A stretch of DNA of 64,000 nt from Carallia brachiata (GCA_021464245.1 JADCRB010000041.1:1827656-1891655); one strand, 5' to 3'; shown: positions 9,270-22,570, counted from the stretch's first letter. Notes: generated from the sequence alone by a model not told the origin. Numbers and translations: made by a program.

Positions 9270-9972
9270 CAGGGGTGGATCTGGGAACCAAAGTCAGTAG
9301 GGGCAAATTGACATAGATAAATTTATGTGCAGTTTGTAAATTAATAATTAAAAAATAATATAAAAAAAGATTGCATAAAAATTATTAAATTATTTTTTAT
9401 GTAATTTGTTTTGGTGGGGCACCTATGAAAATCTTAAAATTGGATGTCATATAATCAGTTAGAGCAAAATTAACATATGTATGCGATTGATAATATGTGA
9501 GAATTTTTATTTTTAAGAATTAAAAAAAAACATAATCTATATTTTGTTTAATTTTTGAGAGAAAAGTACTTTTAGAATTATAATTTGCAACCTCTAATTG
9601 CAAAAAATGTTGTTATTGTTTTCTATACAAGTTTCGTCGATATACTTTATGAAGTTATAAATACATAAAAATTTTATCTTATTACCAAATGAACTTCAAA
9701 TAATTTGTTTCCAATCTTGCATATATCCTAAAATCTTGCATATATTTGTTTCCAATCTTGGAAATGTAATAAAATAATTTATTGACAACTCTAACAATTT
9801 ATATCTATTGAAATTTTTTTGTCAATCATTTTAATGATTTTAGATTTTAAGTGGGGGCAAAAATACTTTTTTGAGTGGGGGCAAAATTTTTATCTTCATA
9901 TAAATTATGTGTAACTTTTTTTATTGAGTGGGGGCATTTGCCCTCACAACATACAACATAGATCCGCCCTTG
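9270..9972. mobile_element. Non-autonomous hAT element with 8-bp target duplication
   Basis: A 703-bp element with terminal inverted repeats CAGGGGTGGATCT and AGATCCGCCCTTG, flanked by AGTAACAC (9262-9269) and GGTAACAC (9973-9980), an 8-bp duplication with one mismatch. Eight-base duplications and CAGGG-type ends are hAT hallmarks. GTGGGGGCAAA-like units recur near the right end. It has no transposase frame. Confidence 0.85.
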
Positions 9973-9980
9973 GGTAACAC

Positions 9981-11723
9981 AACGTTACTTCGAATGGCTA
10001 GCAACAACCAGCAACAGTTCTTTATCTATTTTTCTTTTTTTTAATATAAATTTAATTATTTAATAATTTATATTACCTTTTTATTATTTTAAAATTAATT
10101 AAAAATAGTTACCAAACTTTTTTCTTATGTGTAATGTATTTGATTTTTGAAGCATCAATTTATGCCATACTTGGGGTGTCAGGTTTTTTCATATTTGAGA
10201 ATTCATTTCAATTTATACATTTTTAGTTAATTACCCCGATTTATATTAGGGAAAGCTAATGTAGTTTAATGTTAATTAATCTTATAGAGTTACAGAGAAC
10301 TTAATTACAAAATTTTAAATTGTTTTAAAAATAACCAATTAACATTGCTGAAAAATCTTTGTTTTTTCACTCTTTGTTTCTCTCAATTACCCCACTAATT
10401 CTATTCACATCATTAGAGTCTTTGGACATTAGACAAGGAGACACTACAATTTTTGCTTGTTGGGCACTTGTCATTTTGATGACATTAGGCTAACGGACCG
10501 AACACTAGACCCGCGCGTCATTGGCACGCGGCTTCCGTTTTCGTAAAAGCGACGATCCAATATTCCATTCCAAAGCTGTTAAATGTTCGTCACTTCTTGT
10601 AATTATTTTTTAAAGTTTAAAGGGATGGTGATGCGTTCACCCAGAATTTAAATATTCTATTTTTATTCGTTCTGTTTCAATTACTAACTATTGCTTACAA
10701 GCATTTTTGGGGGCGGGGGGAGTACTTGCACGTCATAGATTAAGAATTGAATTAATATTTAAATCATTTTTAAAATTAAAAAATTTAAGTTTGATCTTTA
10801 AATAGAGTAAATTAAAAAAATATATATATATAGATTCAAGAATTTGACTCTACGTGCCTACCTGAAGACCAGGATTTCAAGCACATTTCTTGTAGTCAGA
10901 TTTACCCATCCCGGCGAAGCTGACCCAGTTGGGTGGATAACAATCGGAGGAGCCACGCCAACGTGACAGATGCAACGCATTTCGATTGCCATGCCGCGTG
11001 AAAACAAAAAGCTCGGCTCGACATTTCTATTCCTCGGGCCCATTCCAGGGACCTGCTAAATATGGTTCCGTATTTCCATTCGAAATCTCCAAGGTTCTTG
11101 TACGACAGAGCATGAAATCATGCCCTTATCGAAGACCACAGCCACCTTCCGTCTTTACTTTACTCAGATTTTCAAATTCTTTAAATTAATGATAGCCATT
11201 AAAGACGATTAAGATTACAGTATCATAATAAAAAATACTTGATATGATATTTCAAGTAAAATTAAATTATTAAATAATTAAATTTTAAAAAATAAATAAA
11301 TTATTAAATATCGTTAAATAATTATATGACTATTTTTATAATATTTAAAAATATTTAAAAACATGCCCGCGTATTAAAGTTCTGTGCTAATACGGTATTT
11401 TACTGACCGATGATGAACACAATACTCTGAGTCAAAATCCAGTATCAGTTAGCAACTGGGAACGCAACCTTCCCATCTCTTCTCAGAAAAAAGACAAGAA
11501 CTTGATTACATAACTAGTTCTGAAAACCATCAACAATTCACTGTATTCTAATTTTTAAGAAGGGCCCTTATTCACAAATTTCGAATACAGTTATCCACAA
11601 TTCCTGCATCAATGCTTCTAGAGAGATGGGTAGTTTGCATATTTCTCCCATCAGCCTTTAAGCAGCAGCAGCATCAGAACTGGAACATAAATGCTGCTCG
11701 GTCCTCTCTGAGCATATTTATCT
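9981..11723. other. Intergenic region between DUF3339 copy 2 and the membrane-protein gene
   Basis: No gene is supported. A GC-richer stretch at about 10840-11190 has short open frames on both strands but no recognisable domain. A G-rich run sits near 10706-10721. The last 200-250 bp before 11724 are probably the 3' untranslated part of the minus-strand gene. Confidence 0.4.
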
Positions 11724-13817
11724 TCACAAAAGTTTCCATTCTGCAGCAATAAGATTTTATGGGGAGAAAAAAGGATTAGTCACCAATTTATATTAACTCC
11801 TAATGCATGGCGGTTCTGAAAATACGTTATAAGCATTTTTAGCATTAACATATCCCGACATTTAAACTAAACAGACTACTAAGTTTCAGAAAGTGCGCCC
11901 TATCCAGCAAGCAAACCAGAACAAGCAAATATCTACGATAAGCAAGCACCATCCAAACTCATCTCAGTTAAAACTCTTGAGAAGGAGGAAGTCAAAAAAC
12001 AAAACTAAACATGATAAGCTTTATTCAACCATGAAACGAGGCAGCGAACATAAAGCAAGCGTTTGAATTATGATATATCAATAACTTCCCAAATTGGCAA
12101 GAGAAAATGCACCAACAAGAGATGTTGTATCTTAAAGGCTCATAGATCCAGACACTTCCCGTCTTTACCAGCTTCAACTACAAAATAAAGTGATGTCATC
12201 TTCCATTTGGAGAAAGTGGAATTCAAAGTTCAGAACATATATGATTGATTACTAGCAGCATTCCACATCAAAATAGGGAATGTCTTACTGACGCATTTTC
12301 ATCTTAAGGATTAGACAAATATTATTTACAAACTCCTAGATTCAAAAGGTCGAAGTAGCGACTTAATTCAGAGTCACTATCAAATGTTCTTATAAGAAAT
12401 AGTGGAACCAAAAATAACCAAGGAAGAGCAATGATGGGATTATGATTCAGATTCTCGATTCGTAACTTAGGAACATGCATAAGCCTCTCTACACATCCCA
12501 TCTCGGCTATAGAGCTTCGAAAAATTGCAATTCATTAACGACACTAAGTCAGGTAACAAACGAGGCATAGATTCTCACGGGTGCAAAACAAAAGCCATGG
12601 TAATAAACGGAAACCTCTTCCATGTGTGAGGACAGTCCTAACATTAAGACAACCTTAAATTTCGCTTATAACAAAAATACCCAGATGCAGCAGCCACCAC
12701 CTATCTAATCCTCCTCCCCCACAATCCACTCCTCCCTCAAGAGGGGGAAAAAAAACTTCTGAAAACAGAAAGCAGTTCAAATATTGACCAGGTCAACACA
12801 TTACAACAAACTCTAACAAGCAGAAACACATTAACCATGTCAATAATAATGGCAGCAACAGTAGGAGACCGTAAAGCCAAAAAGGATTCTAGCAAAAATT
12901 CGAGGCACCGCACCAACCCCTTCTTCATAATGGAATGACGTGCTTCACAGAGTAGGTCCAAAGTTCATTCAATCAAATTCCTTTATCCATATGGATCCAC
13001 TACAACCAGGCCCATAATTTTTGCTTACATAGATAGAACACCCAGCAAAACATATGGTGCTTTTAATAGATAGAACTTCCATGAATGAGACAATCTATAT
13101 AACCCCATATGCTCAGGCTATTTATTGATTCAATTGGGCTTTCATGAAAGAAAAAGGTATCCAACTAATTAATGATTCAAAACTCAAAAGAGTAAAAAAT
13201 TCATCTTTACACCTACAGGGAATTGAATTGGCCATTTTACCACCAAAATTAGTTAAAGATCAATGAAGAGCAAACGAAACAAAAGCAACGTCCAAGAACA
13301 TTATCAAGAAAAAGAACCCACAAAAAAAAAAGAACAGATTTTTTTCAAAATTTATAAGAGATTATTGTAGAAAATGGTGACAAAAATTCTTACCAGGAAT
13401 GTCCTTCTTAGGAGATGGGGGAGCCATGACGTAACAGAGAAGGGAACGGCCCAACATGGAGATGGTAGAAACGAGGCCAGCCACATAAAACACCATCACC
13501 AATCCAAGAACCCAAGGCATCAACAAGAACCCGATAAAGAACGTCACCGATCCACACAGCATCAGAGCGAACGATATTCCCAGCAGCAGCGACGCGAACC
13601 CCGCCGGAGAGATCTGCGTCGTCGACCCCGGCGTCCTCCTCCTCGACGAAGGCGTAGACTGAAGAACAGGAGCAGCCTGCGGCCGGGGCATCGCCGGCGG
13701 TTGGTCGGAGAACGGGACCGGAGTCGGCGGAGAACGTAACAGATTGAGAACCAGAGACGATAGCTCGTAGAAAATCCTGGATTGCTGATCTTGCTCCTGC
13801 TGTTGCCTTCTCATCAT
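11724..13817 (-). CDS. Small plant membrane protein, two coding exons
   Basis: Coding exons are 13394-13817 and 11724-11740 on the minus strand, joined by a 1653-bp GT-AG intron; the product is 146 residues. The first 28 residues are polar and then LVLNLLRSP-like. Residues 30-72 are rich in Pro, Ser and Arg. Two hydrophobic helices follow at about 73-98 and 102-122, then a charged tail. The last exon codes for only five residues (EWKLL) before TGA. Without splicing, the first exon would end at a stop ten codons beyond the donor. The donor CTG/GTAAGA and the acceptor CTGCAG/AATGG are both strong and keep frame. I do not recognise the family and infer no role beyond membrane insertion. The ATG has a second Met directly after it; the upstream leader is CT-rich. 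Confidence 0.75.
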
Positions 13818-14754
13818 TCTCTCTCTCTATCTCTCTCTTTATCTCTGTTTTTTTTTTTCTTGAAAAAAACAACACCACAAAAAAGACAATTCCGAAAAAC
13901 CTCTAAACAACGGAAAACAATATCCTTAACCCAATCTGTTCAAGTGTTTGACTGATGCTGATGATGTCTCCGGTCGGTGGTTTTTTTTTTTTTTGCTAAT
14001 ACCGAGGCTGAAGTGGATAAACACGAAACCTTTTATCTACAGCGCCGTCCAATTAGAGATTCAAAAAGTTTATCAGGTTCTAGTTCTGACAGGAGCACAG
14101 GCTTGTTTGTTTCCCAGGAAATTCAAAGAGAAACAAAAGGAATGCGGCGGTGGTTTTATCGATAACAAAGATCTGACACTCAAATTTAAGAAAAAAAATA
14201 AGAAAGATAAAATTTTTCTTTTCTGTATTTTTCCCGGAAAAATCTGATATTCCGCAATGTGTTAGCGTTTGGATTGAGAGAAAATTTTTGAGCTAGTTAG
14301 AACATAGATATGATGCGCATCCGTGGCCATGCAATCCTTTCCATAGCAATCCTTTTTATAGGTGAATATTGAAAAAGTTCCCCCAAATGAAAGATTTATG
14401 CACTCAATTTATTTAATATTATTTATTAATTAATTAATTTTTTTAGTATTATAAAAATTAGTCAAATTCATAAAAATATACTAAATTAAAGAGTATGAAT
14501 ATGAGAAACAAACAAATCAAGCTTATGTCAAACAATGTTCACAAATTTTAAATCTAACTAAAATGTCGAGCTAAAAATAAGAGAACTTCATAGTTTATTA
14601 TAAATCATGTAATTTATTTATAAAATATTATGTTATTAATATAATTATATTTAATAATTTATTTATTTTTAATAATTTATTTATTTTTTAAATTATATCA
14701 TTATGTTGTTATATAATTATTATTACTTAATATTTACTTTGGAGGATTACTATG

Positions 14755-14935
14755 TAAATACATTTAAAAAGATACATAAAAATACGTAATTAATTAAATA
14801 ATATCTAATAATTTATTTATTTTTTATTTTTTTAAATTAATTAATTTTTTATAATTTAATAATTTAAATTATTACGTATCAATTATATTCTCGTTTATAC
14901 ATGTTTACTTATTTTTTTTTTATTTTATTCGAATT
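14755..14935. mobile_element. AT-rich foldback MITE
   Basis: The left arm TATGTAAATACATTTAAAAA pairs imperfectly with the right arm, which reads AAGTAAACATGTATAAACG in reverse. Both arms then carry a TACGTAAT core about 35 bp further in. It is short, AT-rich and codes for nothing. A related block lies at about 15480-15660. Ends are approximate. Confidence 0.5.
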
Positions 14936-17496
14936 TAACGTTCTAGATTATGTAGGCTCGCTACGTGTTCCTTTTGCGTCGACAAAAAGCAAAATAATCA
15001 AGGTTAGGGGTGGATGATTGAGCTAGAACCTATCTAAATGAGTATTAGAAAATAAAAAAATAAAAAGCTGGATTGGAACATCACACACGCGAGAATAGCG
15101 CGTGCCTTGGCGCTGTTTGGATTAGACTGGACAGCTTGTGTGTGGGCCTAGTTGACGTGGGACTCTATCCCCAGAGAGGTTATTGTCAACCTCACGTTTT
15201 TCATCCGTTTGCGTTAAAGGCGGATGGTTTAGGTTCGGAATTAATAAATGTTGTCGTTTTTACAAAATGCTTTATTAGAGAATAATTTTAGGATAGCGTA
15301 AAGACAATGATGTGAAGTACTAACCCGTAACCTTACTCGTTAAAAAAAAAAATAAAAATAAAAATACAGTTGCGCTAAATATTTATTAAAAAATTTTAAT
15401 TATTTTTTAATTTGTTTAAATCGGCTCAGATTAGTCAATTCATTGGATAGAATACTGAACAGTTTCAAATCTAAAAAATATTAAGAATACATAATTATGA
15501 AAATACAGTAAATATAATTGTAAATAATATATTAAATTTTTTTTGATTTTATTAAATTAATTATATATTTCGTATATATTTTACTAAATATATTTATGTA
15601 ATTTTACGTATTTTATTAAATGTATTTGTGTAATTTTACTCTTAAGTTAAAATTCTTGTAATAAAAAAACTACCAACTTTAATTGAATGGAGACTTTATT
15701 CTAAAAAAAAAAAAAATTGAGTCTTGATGAAGAGTCTAACATTTTTTTTTGACAAAAAAAATGTATTGCAAATGTGGTGGTCATTAATTTTATGAGTTAA
15801 GATCAAAGTGATTTTCATTTATTTGTATTTCGTTCAATCACCTTCAATATAGACCAACTACCTAAGTATTATTAGGTCTAATGAACATTTCCTATGTTTG
15901 ACTATAATGTTAATAAATTTTGAAACAACAATTATATTACTACACAATTTCAAGTAATTAGAGCAGGCAAAATTTCAACTTTGTTTTAATAATCTAACTT
16001 TGGTCAAAAAAATTTCTACTAAAATTGTGTCTAACTTTGTTTTAGTAATTTTTTATTATCTAATTGTGTCTAATTTCTGACTTTAAGTATTCAAACCAAA
16101 ATTCCAAATTTCAAAAGCAGAATTCCTCCAAGTCGCGGCATTGGAACGATACAAGTCAATTTTAGAAAATTCTACCGTACTAAAATTTTATATTAAAGCA
16201 AATAAATCAGCCCAAAAAATTTTCAGCACAAATCGGAAAAAACAAAAGGAAAAAAACAAACAACAATAAATAGATTTGAAGATGACTCAATATTTTATAC
16301 GTATTGCCATTTGTTTGAACATTAATAATAAGGACCTGCAGTTTTTCTCTATACTTGTCCTACATAACAATTATTTTAGGGAGCCCTCACCTTTTAAAAA
16401 TAATTTTGCGTGTAACATATGCAGACCAGAGATGTATAGTTCCATAAAGAAGCTCAAACAAAGAAAGAAGAAAGCAATATGTAGATTACTAATCTGGTGT
16501 GATTAATATTACTTTGCTTAAAAGAAAATACTTGTTGAATATAAAAGTGATATTCATAGTTAGACATAATACATAAATTAATCTAACAATGAAAAATTGA
16601 ATTACAGAAGAGAAAAAAAGTTAACAAAATAATATAATTCTATTTACTCTATTTAATTGCATACATCATTTCTTAATTCTTCATGCCTTTTTAGTTACTT
16701 TTTTATTATAAAATGACAAAAAAATATTATGCCCTGATTAATTTCTTCACAAAAAATATTAGATAGTAACATTTAGATAATAATATAATAATAATAAAGT
16801 GATATACGCCGTTAAATGATTAAAATGTTAAAAAAATAAATTAGTTATTAAATATTATTAGATGCACATACACAGTTACTTTATTACTATATAAAATTAA
16901 GATACGTAATAAATTTTTTTGTTAATTTGGTTGCAATAACAGCAACGATGACCGGTACGAAATGCTTCCAAATGAAGACCAAATTAAAGGAGCATAATCG
17001 TCGAAGCAATTTGGCATACAAAACCTAAAAAGGAAAAAGAAACGAAAGTAACATAATGCTAACCATTCATCCAACAATTGTTTATAGCTTATATTGTTTC
17101 TTTTTTCCAAATACGTTTTGCGTATATTGTTAGAAAAAGTATCAATCAAGAGGCGAATTCCGATCACACAAGCAATAGCAGTTCTTTGTCCAAACATTGA
17201 ATGTATGTACCTCTCAATTTCGTCTTTATTTACCAACCAGTCTCAAAGCATGTTCAAGTTCAAGGCACGTTTTCTTCCTCAAAACAAACTCATCTACCAA
17301 TATTATTCCACATGAACCAAAAAAAAAAAAAAAAATCCTCATCTACCAAATTCTCCTCGTCTCTCCATCTTTATTTTTGCTTGAAACATTCAAATCATAA
17401 GGCTTTGATTCATTTTACATTGGTTGCCAACCTATCCTGACTCTCTGTAGGTTAATAGCACTGATATAAAGTCTTTTTTTTTTTTTTTTTTTAGAG

Positions 17497-17830
17497 TTAA
17501 TATATAAAAATATCATTAATTTTGTCTAAACTAACAAATTTAACATAAATTTTAAAAAGTAACAAATATAATACTAATTTTATTTAAAATAACAAATTTA
17601 GTATGTAATGATATTATATGAATAAAATTTATCAGTTTTGATGACAAATTTATAAAAATATATCTATTTCGATAATATGATAATCATATAAATTAGTGTC
17701 ACATCATTCAAACATATAAATTCTGTTTAAGAAATTTCAAAACGTGTTAGAATTGTTATTTTAAATAAAATTGATATTAAATTTATTATTTTAAATAAAA
17801 TTAGTCATATTTTTTTTTATATATGTCTAT
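17497..17830. mobile_element. AT-rich foldback MITE with repeated arms
   Basis: The left arm contains ACTAATTTTATTTAAAATAA (17572-17591) and the right arm read in reverse contains the same 20 bases, with TATATAAAAAATAT-type ends outside. Units of the form AATAACAAATTTAAT recur within each arm. Total length is about 330 bp. No target duplication could be fixed. Confidence 0.6.
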
Positions 17831-19784
17831 TTTTTTTTTTTTATTAACACTGATACAAGGTCTCGGAAGTTAAGGTTTTGTTATTGTTGCCTCTATCTTC
17901 AATTTTCAATTAGTCCTCCCCGTACGGCTTGACTTGACCAATTGAGTTTGCGGTCACACAATTCTCAGGCATTACCCCTGAAGCCGCCAACGCACAATTC
18001 TGCACAACCAAGCCCAAATTTGCCTTGCTACCATTCTTGGGGCATGCCCAGCCGCTACTGACGACACACAATTCTCTAGTATACTTCATTAAAGCGCGTC
18101 TACATAATCTTATTCATTCCACTTTTCTTCAAAATACAATGTCATGTTGTTATCGCATCCACTCCTTCTATCGGCATTAATGAGAGCGGATATGCAACAA
18201 AATTGAGTGCGAATTATAGGTAATTTATTGGCCTTGTTGAATGAACAGACAATAGTTGTGACCCATCATGTTTCCCTCACTCATTTCGTTGATAAGTTCT
18301 AACTTCTAAGGCACGTGTGACCACAAGTCCACAACCCATTACGTGCAAGAAAATTATAAGACGACCCAAATTTTCGTTGGATAGAGTCTTAAAGTGGTGC
18401 CATTAATTTAATTTAGGAGTACGATATATGAACCACACTGGCTAGTCGATGTAATAAAGGTTAAAGGCATATATGGAAATAAAATGAAGGGACCTACTTC
18501 TTTGAACATTCAGCCATGCCTGCCATCCACATGATAAACTTGGGGTCCTGCTTCTTTTTACTAGTCATTTTCCAAATTTCAACTTTTATTGTCTTGGTCA
18601 GATTCCAAATTTGTACTTTGAATGTGCATTTTTCTTGGTCAGATTCCAAATTTTTACTTTGAAGTGCACATTCATCAGAATGAAAACAAATGACAATCAC
18701 GGAGAGGCCCCCTGTTTAAAAAGATTGAATAATTTTATGATGCTCGCGCGCCCACTTATGCGTTGTTATATATATTTTTCTTAAATTTTTTTATCGTATT
18801 ATTAATTTATGTGAATAATTGACTTGTATAAAGATGTCACCTACTTATGAGTTTTTCAAATAGAATCTTCATTAAACGTGAGGACGTGATTTCGTGTTAT
18901 ATTTAATGAAAGACATTAAGTTAGTAATTAATATTAATATAAAAATTAATCTACTTAATTATGACATGCATTGAATCTTTCATGCTTTCATTTACTAATT
19001 TTGTGATCATGGAGAAGAAATATTTTTTTTTTGTTATCAGAGCTGATAGTATAACGATAAAAAAGAGGAAGAGCGATAACGAACTGAGTTTTGAATTGCA
19101 GTCTTGTAATTAGAATTCACTTCTCCAATCAACTCTAATTAGTGCAGCCAACGATGCTCCTCGAAGAAATGTTTGTTATTTCATCCCCAAGTGTCATAAT
19201 ATTTTTAGTCGACATTTGAGACTTGAGAAAACATGTTTTGCTTGGCTGATTGTTAAATAACATCAGAGAGGAAAACGTGCCGTTCTTTATTTGGTGGAAT
19301 GAAAATCAAGAGAATTTTTTGTGGACCCATTTCTTATGTCTTTCCAAATTGAAAGCAAGATGAGAAAAAGTTACTCCAAGGAAAATTAAGTATAGTAGTC
19401 ACCAGACTTAAAACTTAGGATTAGATTATAGTTAAATTTCCTTTCGACTGTCAGTGGACCATAGAAAATTGCGTTTACTGCTGAAAATCCAACCTAGATT
19501 GCGTAATATCAAGCATTTTCTTCTCGGCCCGAACAAAAGCTATTTTTTTAGACATTGTGTTGGTTAAGCTAAACTTAATTGAGATGGATGGGTGTCGGCT
19601 GGCACATTTATGATCACTACCCCTACCTGATTTTTCTGTTGACTCTTAGAATCTGCCAGAACAGAAGAGCAAAATAGATATATTTAAAAATCATTCCTCG
19701 TGAAAAATGAGGAAATTAAATACTTTGGACATGCGTAACATGCGTAGACATGAAAACGAGCAAGCAATTTTTTTTTGCTTGAAG

Positions 19785-19816
<32 letters not shown>

Positions 19817-20348
19817 TATAAGTAATCTCTATTTTTAATTTTTTTATTCAATTGAAGTGGATGAGAATGATTTAATTATTAATAAAGGGGCTACATGAAC
19901 TGAGATTTTCTCAGTTTTTATAACTTAAATCATTATTTAATTTTTTTTGTTTTTCTCACGAAACTAAAAACTTAAAATCGATAGATATTACCTTAAAGTT
20001 TAAGGTAAAATCTGGGATTCCAAACCCGAATTTCACCTTGCATTTTGTTTTTCCATTCTTGGATTTGCCAGCTGAGCGTTTGACTACAAGGAATGGGGTT
20101 TTCGGGCCCATCCCAAAATTTAAAAAGCGTGAAATGAATGAAGGTCCATGGACTGGAATATGCGATAGTGTCCGAAAAGAAAGGGCCTCACCAAGGACAA
20201 GGCGAGCCCTGTCTAACATCAACATGGATTTTTTTGTGTTTTTAGCACACCATGGCTTCTCAACCTCCCAGACCCGAACAACTTTCTGGGCTGTTTTTGT
20301 AATGACTTATCCTAAGAAGGGAAAAAAAAAAATAGAGATAAAAAATTA

Positions 20349-21062
20349 TAGAAATTTTAAGTGTGAGTTGTATAGTTCATTAATTTTATGTTGAAAGTGA
20401 GAGTGAGAAGTGAATAACATATAAGTGGGAAAGACTTATAAATTCAATATTTTAAAAGTTTTGGATTGAAATGTAGTTACAAACTCGTGAGTATATTACT
20501 AACTTGGTCTCTACTTAAATTTCTCTCCAGTTTTACACTTTTGCGTTTCCTTACAAGTGGTATCAGAGCTGATGATTTGATAAAGAATGAGTATGGACGG
20601 CGCACATTTCCTATGACTAAAAGGACAAGTTGGTTACACTACCGGGAGAAGGATCAGGTGGTGGTGGTAAGACGTGGCTACGAAAGAAGAGTGGTAACAC
20701 GTTTGGATCTAGCGTGGCTCTTGGAGTATTAACAGGCACACACTCCAAAATTAGACAAAGCATAATTAGCTCACATGTGAACTTAGTGGAGTGGTAATGG
20801 ATTCTTAGTGCATCTAAAGAGAGAGCAGGCACAATGAAAAAGAAATTCTTACTTGAAGGGGAGCGTGAGAATTTTAAGTGTGAGTTGTATAATTAAGTAA
20901 TCTTACATTAGAAATGAGAGTGAGAAGTAACGTATAACATTTAAATAGATAGGACCCACAAATTTAATATCTTGAAATTTTGAGTTGAAATGTAATTTTA
21001 AATCTATAAGTATGTTGCTTATTTAGATCCTGCTTAAATTTTTTTTTTTTAAGGCTCTTACA
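20349..21062 (+). mobile_element. TRIM: miniature LTR retrotransposon, complete
   Basis: Two short direct repeats bound the element: 20349-20555 (207 bp) and 20865-21062 (198 bp). They share ATTTTAAGTGTGAGTTGTAT near the start, GAGAGTGAGAAGT, TTGAAATGTA in the middle and CTTACA at the end. Two bases after the first repeat comes TGGTATCAGAGC (20558-20569), the initiator-methionine tRNA primer site used by many plant LTR elements. A purine-rich GAAGGGGAGCG (20854-20864) precedes the second repeat. The internal part is only about 310 bp and has no gag or pol, so this is a terminal-repeat retrotransposon in miniature that would depend on another element's enzymes. Confidence 0.88.
20558..20569 (+). 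other. tRNA-iMet primer binding site of the TRIM
   Basis: TGGTATCAGAGC lies two bases after the 5' LTR. It is complementary to the 3' end of initiator-methionine tRNA and would prime minus-strand cDNA synthesis. Confidence 0.9.
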
Positions 21063-22392
21063 TTTTTTCACAAAAAGTAAAGGAAAATAGACCTTGTATT
21101 TAAAAATATGTTTTTGAGTTCCAGAAAAATAAAAAAGATGAACACTAACTATTTTTTCCCAGCTCACCAAATTCATTATCCTCACAATTGGGTGGAAAAT
21201 AATAGATTCTCCCATCAGTTCTATTAAATGATTCTATTGCTCCTATTTTACACATATCGTATCTTTACTACAAAGGGTAAAAATAGCACTTTGATACATA
21301 TTATTTTCTTTATCTTCATTTTCTTCGTTTTTTTAAATAAAAATATTTGGTTTTTTCCTCTCATCTAACTAATTTCCTCTCTTTTAGTTTCTTATCCAAA
21401 CAATATGTAAAAGTTATTACAACAGAAAATAAAAAACACACGGAATTCCTGTGACAGAAGCCTTAAAATTATTTTGGGATATAACTGTTGACAACCAAAT
21501 ATAAATTTGTCCAATCTGTTCCCCTGGCTTTATCTATGCCACATTGCCACTACATTCCCAGTCCTGTCTTCCATGAATATATTCATGGAACAAGTCCTTC
21601 CTATTTTCCATATACTATTTGTCGTAAGACATTCGGAAAAAAATTTATAATCATCATGAGAAGTAGTTTCAGGAATTAAGATTTTTTGTTAGATTGTATG
21701 GTGACTTTGGTATTGAACAAAATAGAATTACCTTATAACCGTTAGCAATTAGAATGGCTTGTATTTTTTTTGTTCAAAAATATACAATTTCTTTATCTAA
21801 GACTTTTTACTAATCTGTATATAATTTCCAAAATTAATTTTCGGTGTAGGCTCTCCTTTATTAAATTTAACTTTTGAAATGAAAACATTGAGCACCCGTG
21901 AATATAAATTAAGAATTTTGTTTGTATTCCATTTAATCCAAAAGTTTGAGCTGTAAATGTGAGTCTAAAAAATAGATTATATGTTAAATTCTAATATGCC
22001 ATTTACATCAGAATCTATTAAGCTGAAAGCATGAATGACAAATAGAGTCACTGTATTACTAAAAATTCATAACTAAATTTAAGGAAACGTTGAGCACCCA
22101 TGAATAGGCTTTCCGTCCTTAAATTTAACTTTCTAAGGAAAACATTGAACACCCATGAATATAAATTAAGAATTTCTTTAGTATTTCATTTAATTCAAAA
22201 GTTTGAGTTTTCAAGGTGAATGTTAAATTTTAACATCTCCTTCACTCCATTAGCCTGCAAGCATGATGAAAAATTGACTCACTGTACTAGTAAAAATTTA
22301 CAACTAAGCATAAGGAAACAATTTGAATACGATACTTTTTAATTATAAAGTTCTAATATCAAAATAAGAAATTATTGATTTAAAATTTAAAT
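21063..22392. other. Spacer downstream of the SEP3-like gene
   Basis: No gene is supported. Two related segments of about 170 bp occur at about 21890-22060 and 22090-22260 as a diverged tandem duplication. They share GAACACCCATGAATATAAATT-like and TTTAATTCAAAAGTTTGAG phrases. Confidence 0.5.
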
Positions 22393-22570
22393 TATTGGGT
22401 GAGATCTTTTTTTTTTTTTTTAAGATATCTAGACGAAGATCAACTGATTAAAAAAAGAGAAGATAATTTGGGAGGTTAAGGGTTTGAATTTAAACTTTTT
22501 ACCCATTTTTCACTAATATATTTCTACTGCGGTTTGCGATATAAGTTCATGACAGCTATTGGGTGAGATC
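22393..22570 (-). mobile_element. Retroposed SINE-like insertion with 14-bp target duplication
   Basis: Identical 14-bp repeats TATTGGGTGAGATC lie at 22393-22406 and 22557-22570. The 150 bp between them begin on the plus strand with a run of T, which is a poly-A tail on the minus strand. Long target duplication plus poly-A is the mark of LINE-driven retroposition. A B-box-like TTTGAATTTAAAC occurs but in the opposite sense, so the source family is unclear. Confidence 0.75.

Larger units (their letters stand above)
13879..20348. other. Long gene-poor AT-rich region
   Basis: I find no supportable gene. The stretch holds AT-rich foldback elements (listed at 14755-14935 and 17497-17830), poly-T and poly-A runs, and a TA dinucleotide tract at 19787-19812. 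A patch near 17880-18360 is closer to 40% GC, but its open frames are short and resemble no known family. Short open frames elsewhere are composition artefacts. Confidence 0.5.

Noticed and set aside
13374..13878. Two further open frames overlapping the membrane-protein first exon
   Set aside because: One is antisense and one is frame-shifted; the chosen frame has two clear hydrophobic helices and strong in-frame splice sites.
19033..19044. GTTATCAGAGC near poly-T, resembling an iMet primer site
   Set aside because: No LTR pair could be found around it, and the match to the primer site is imperfect.
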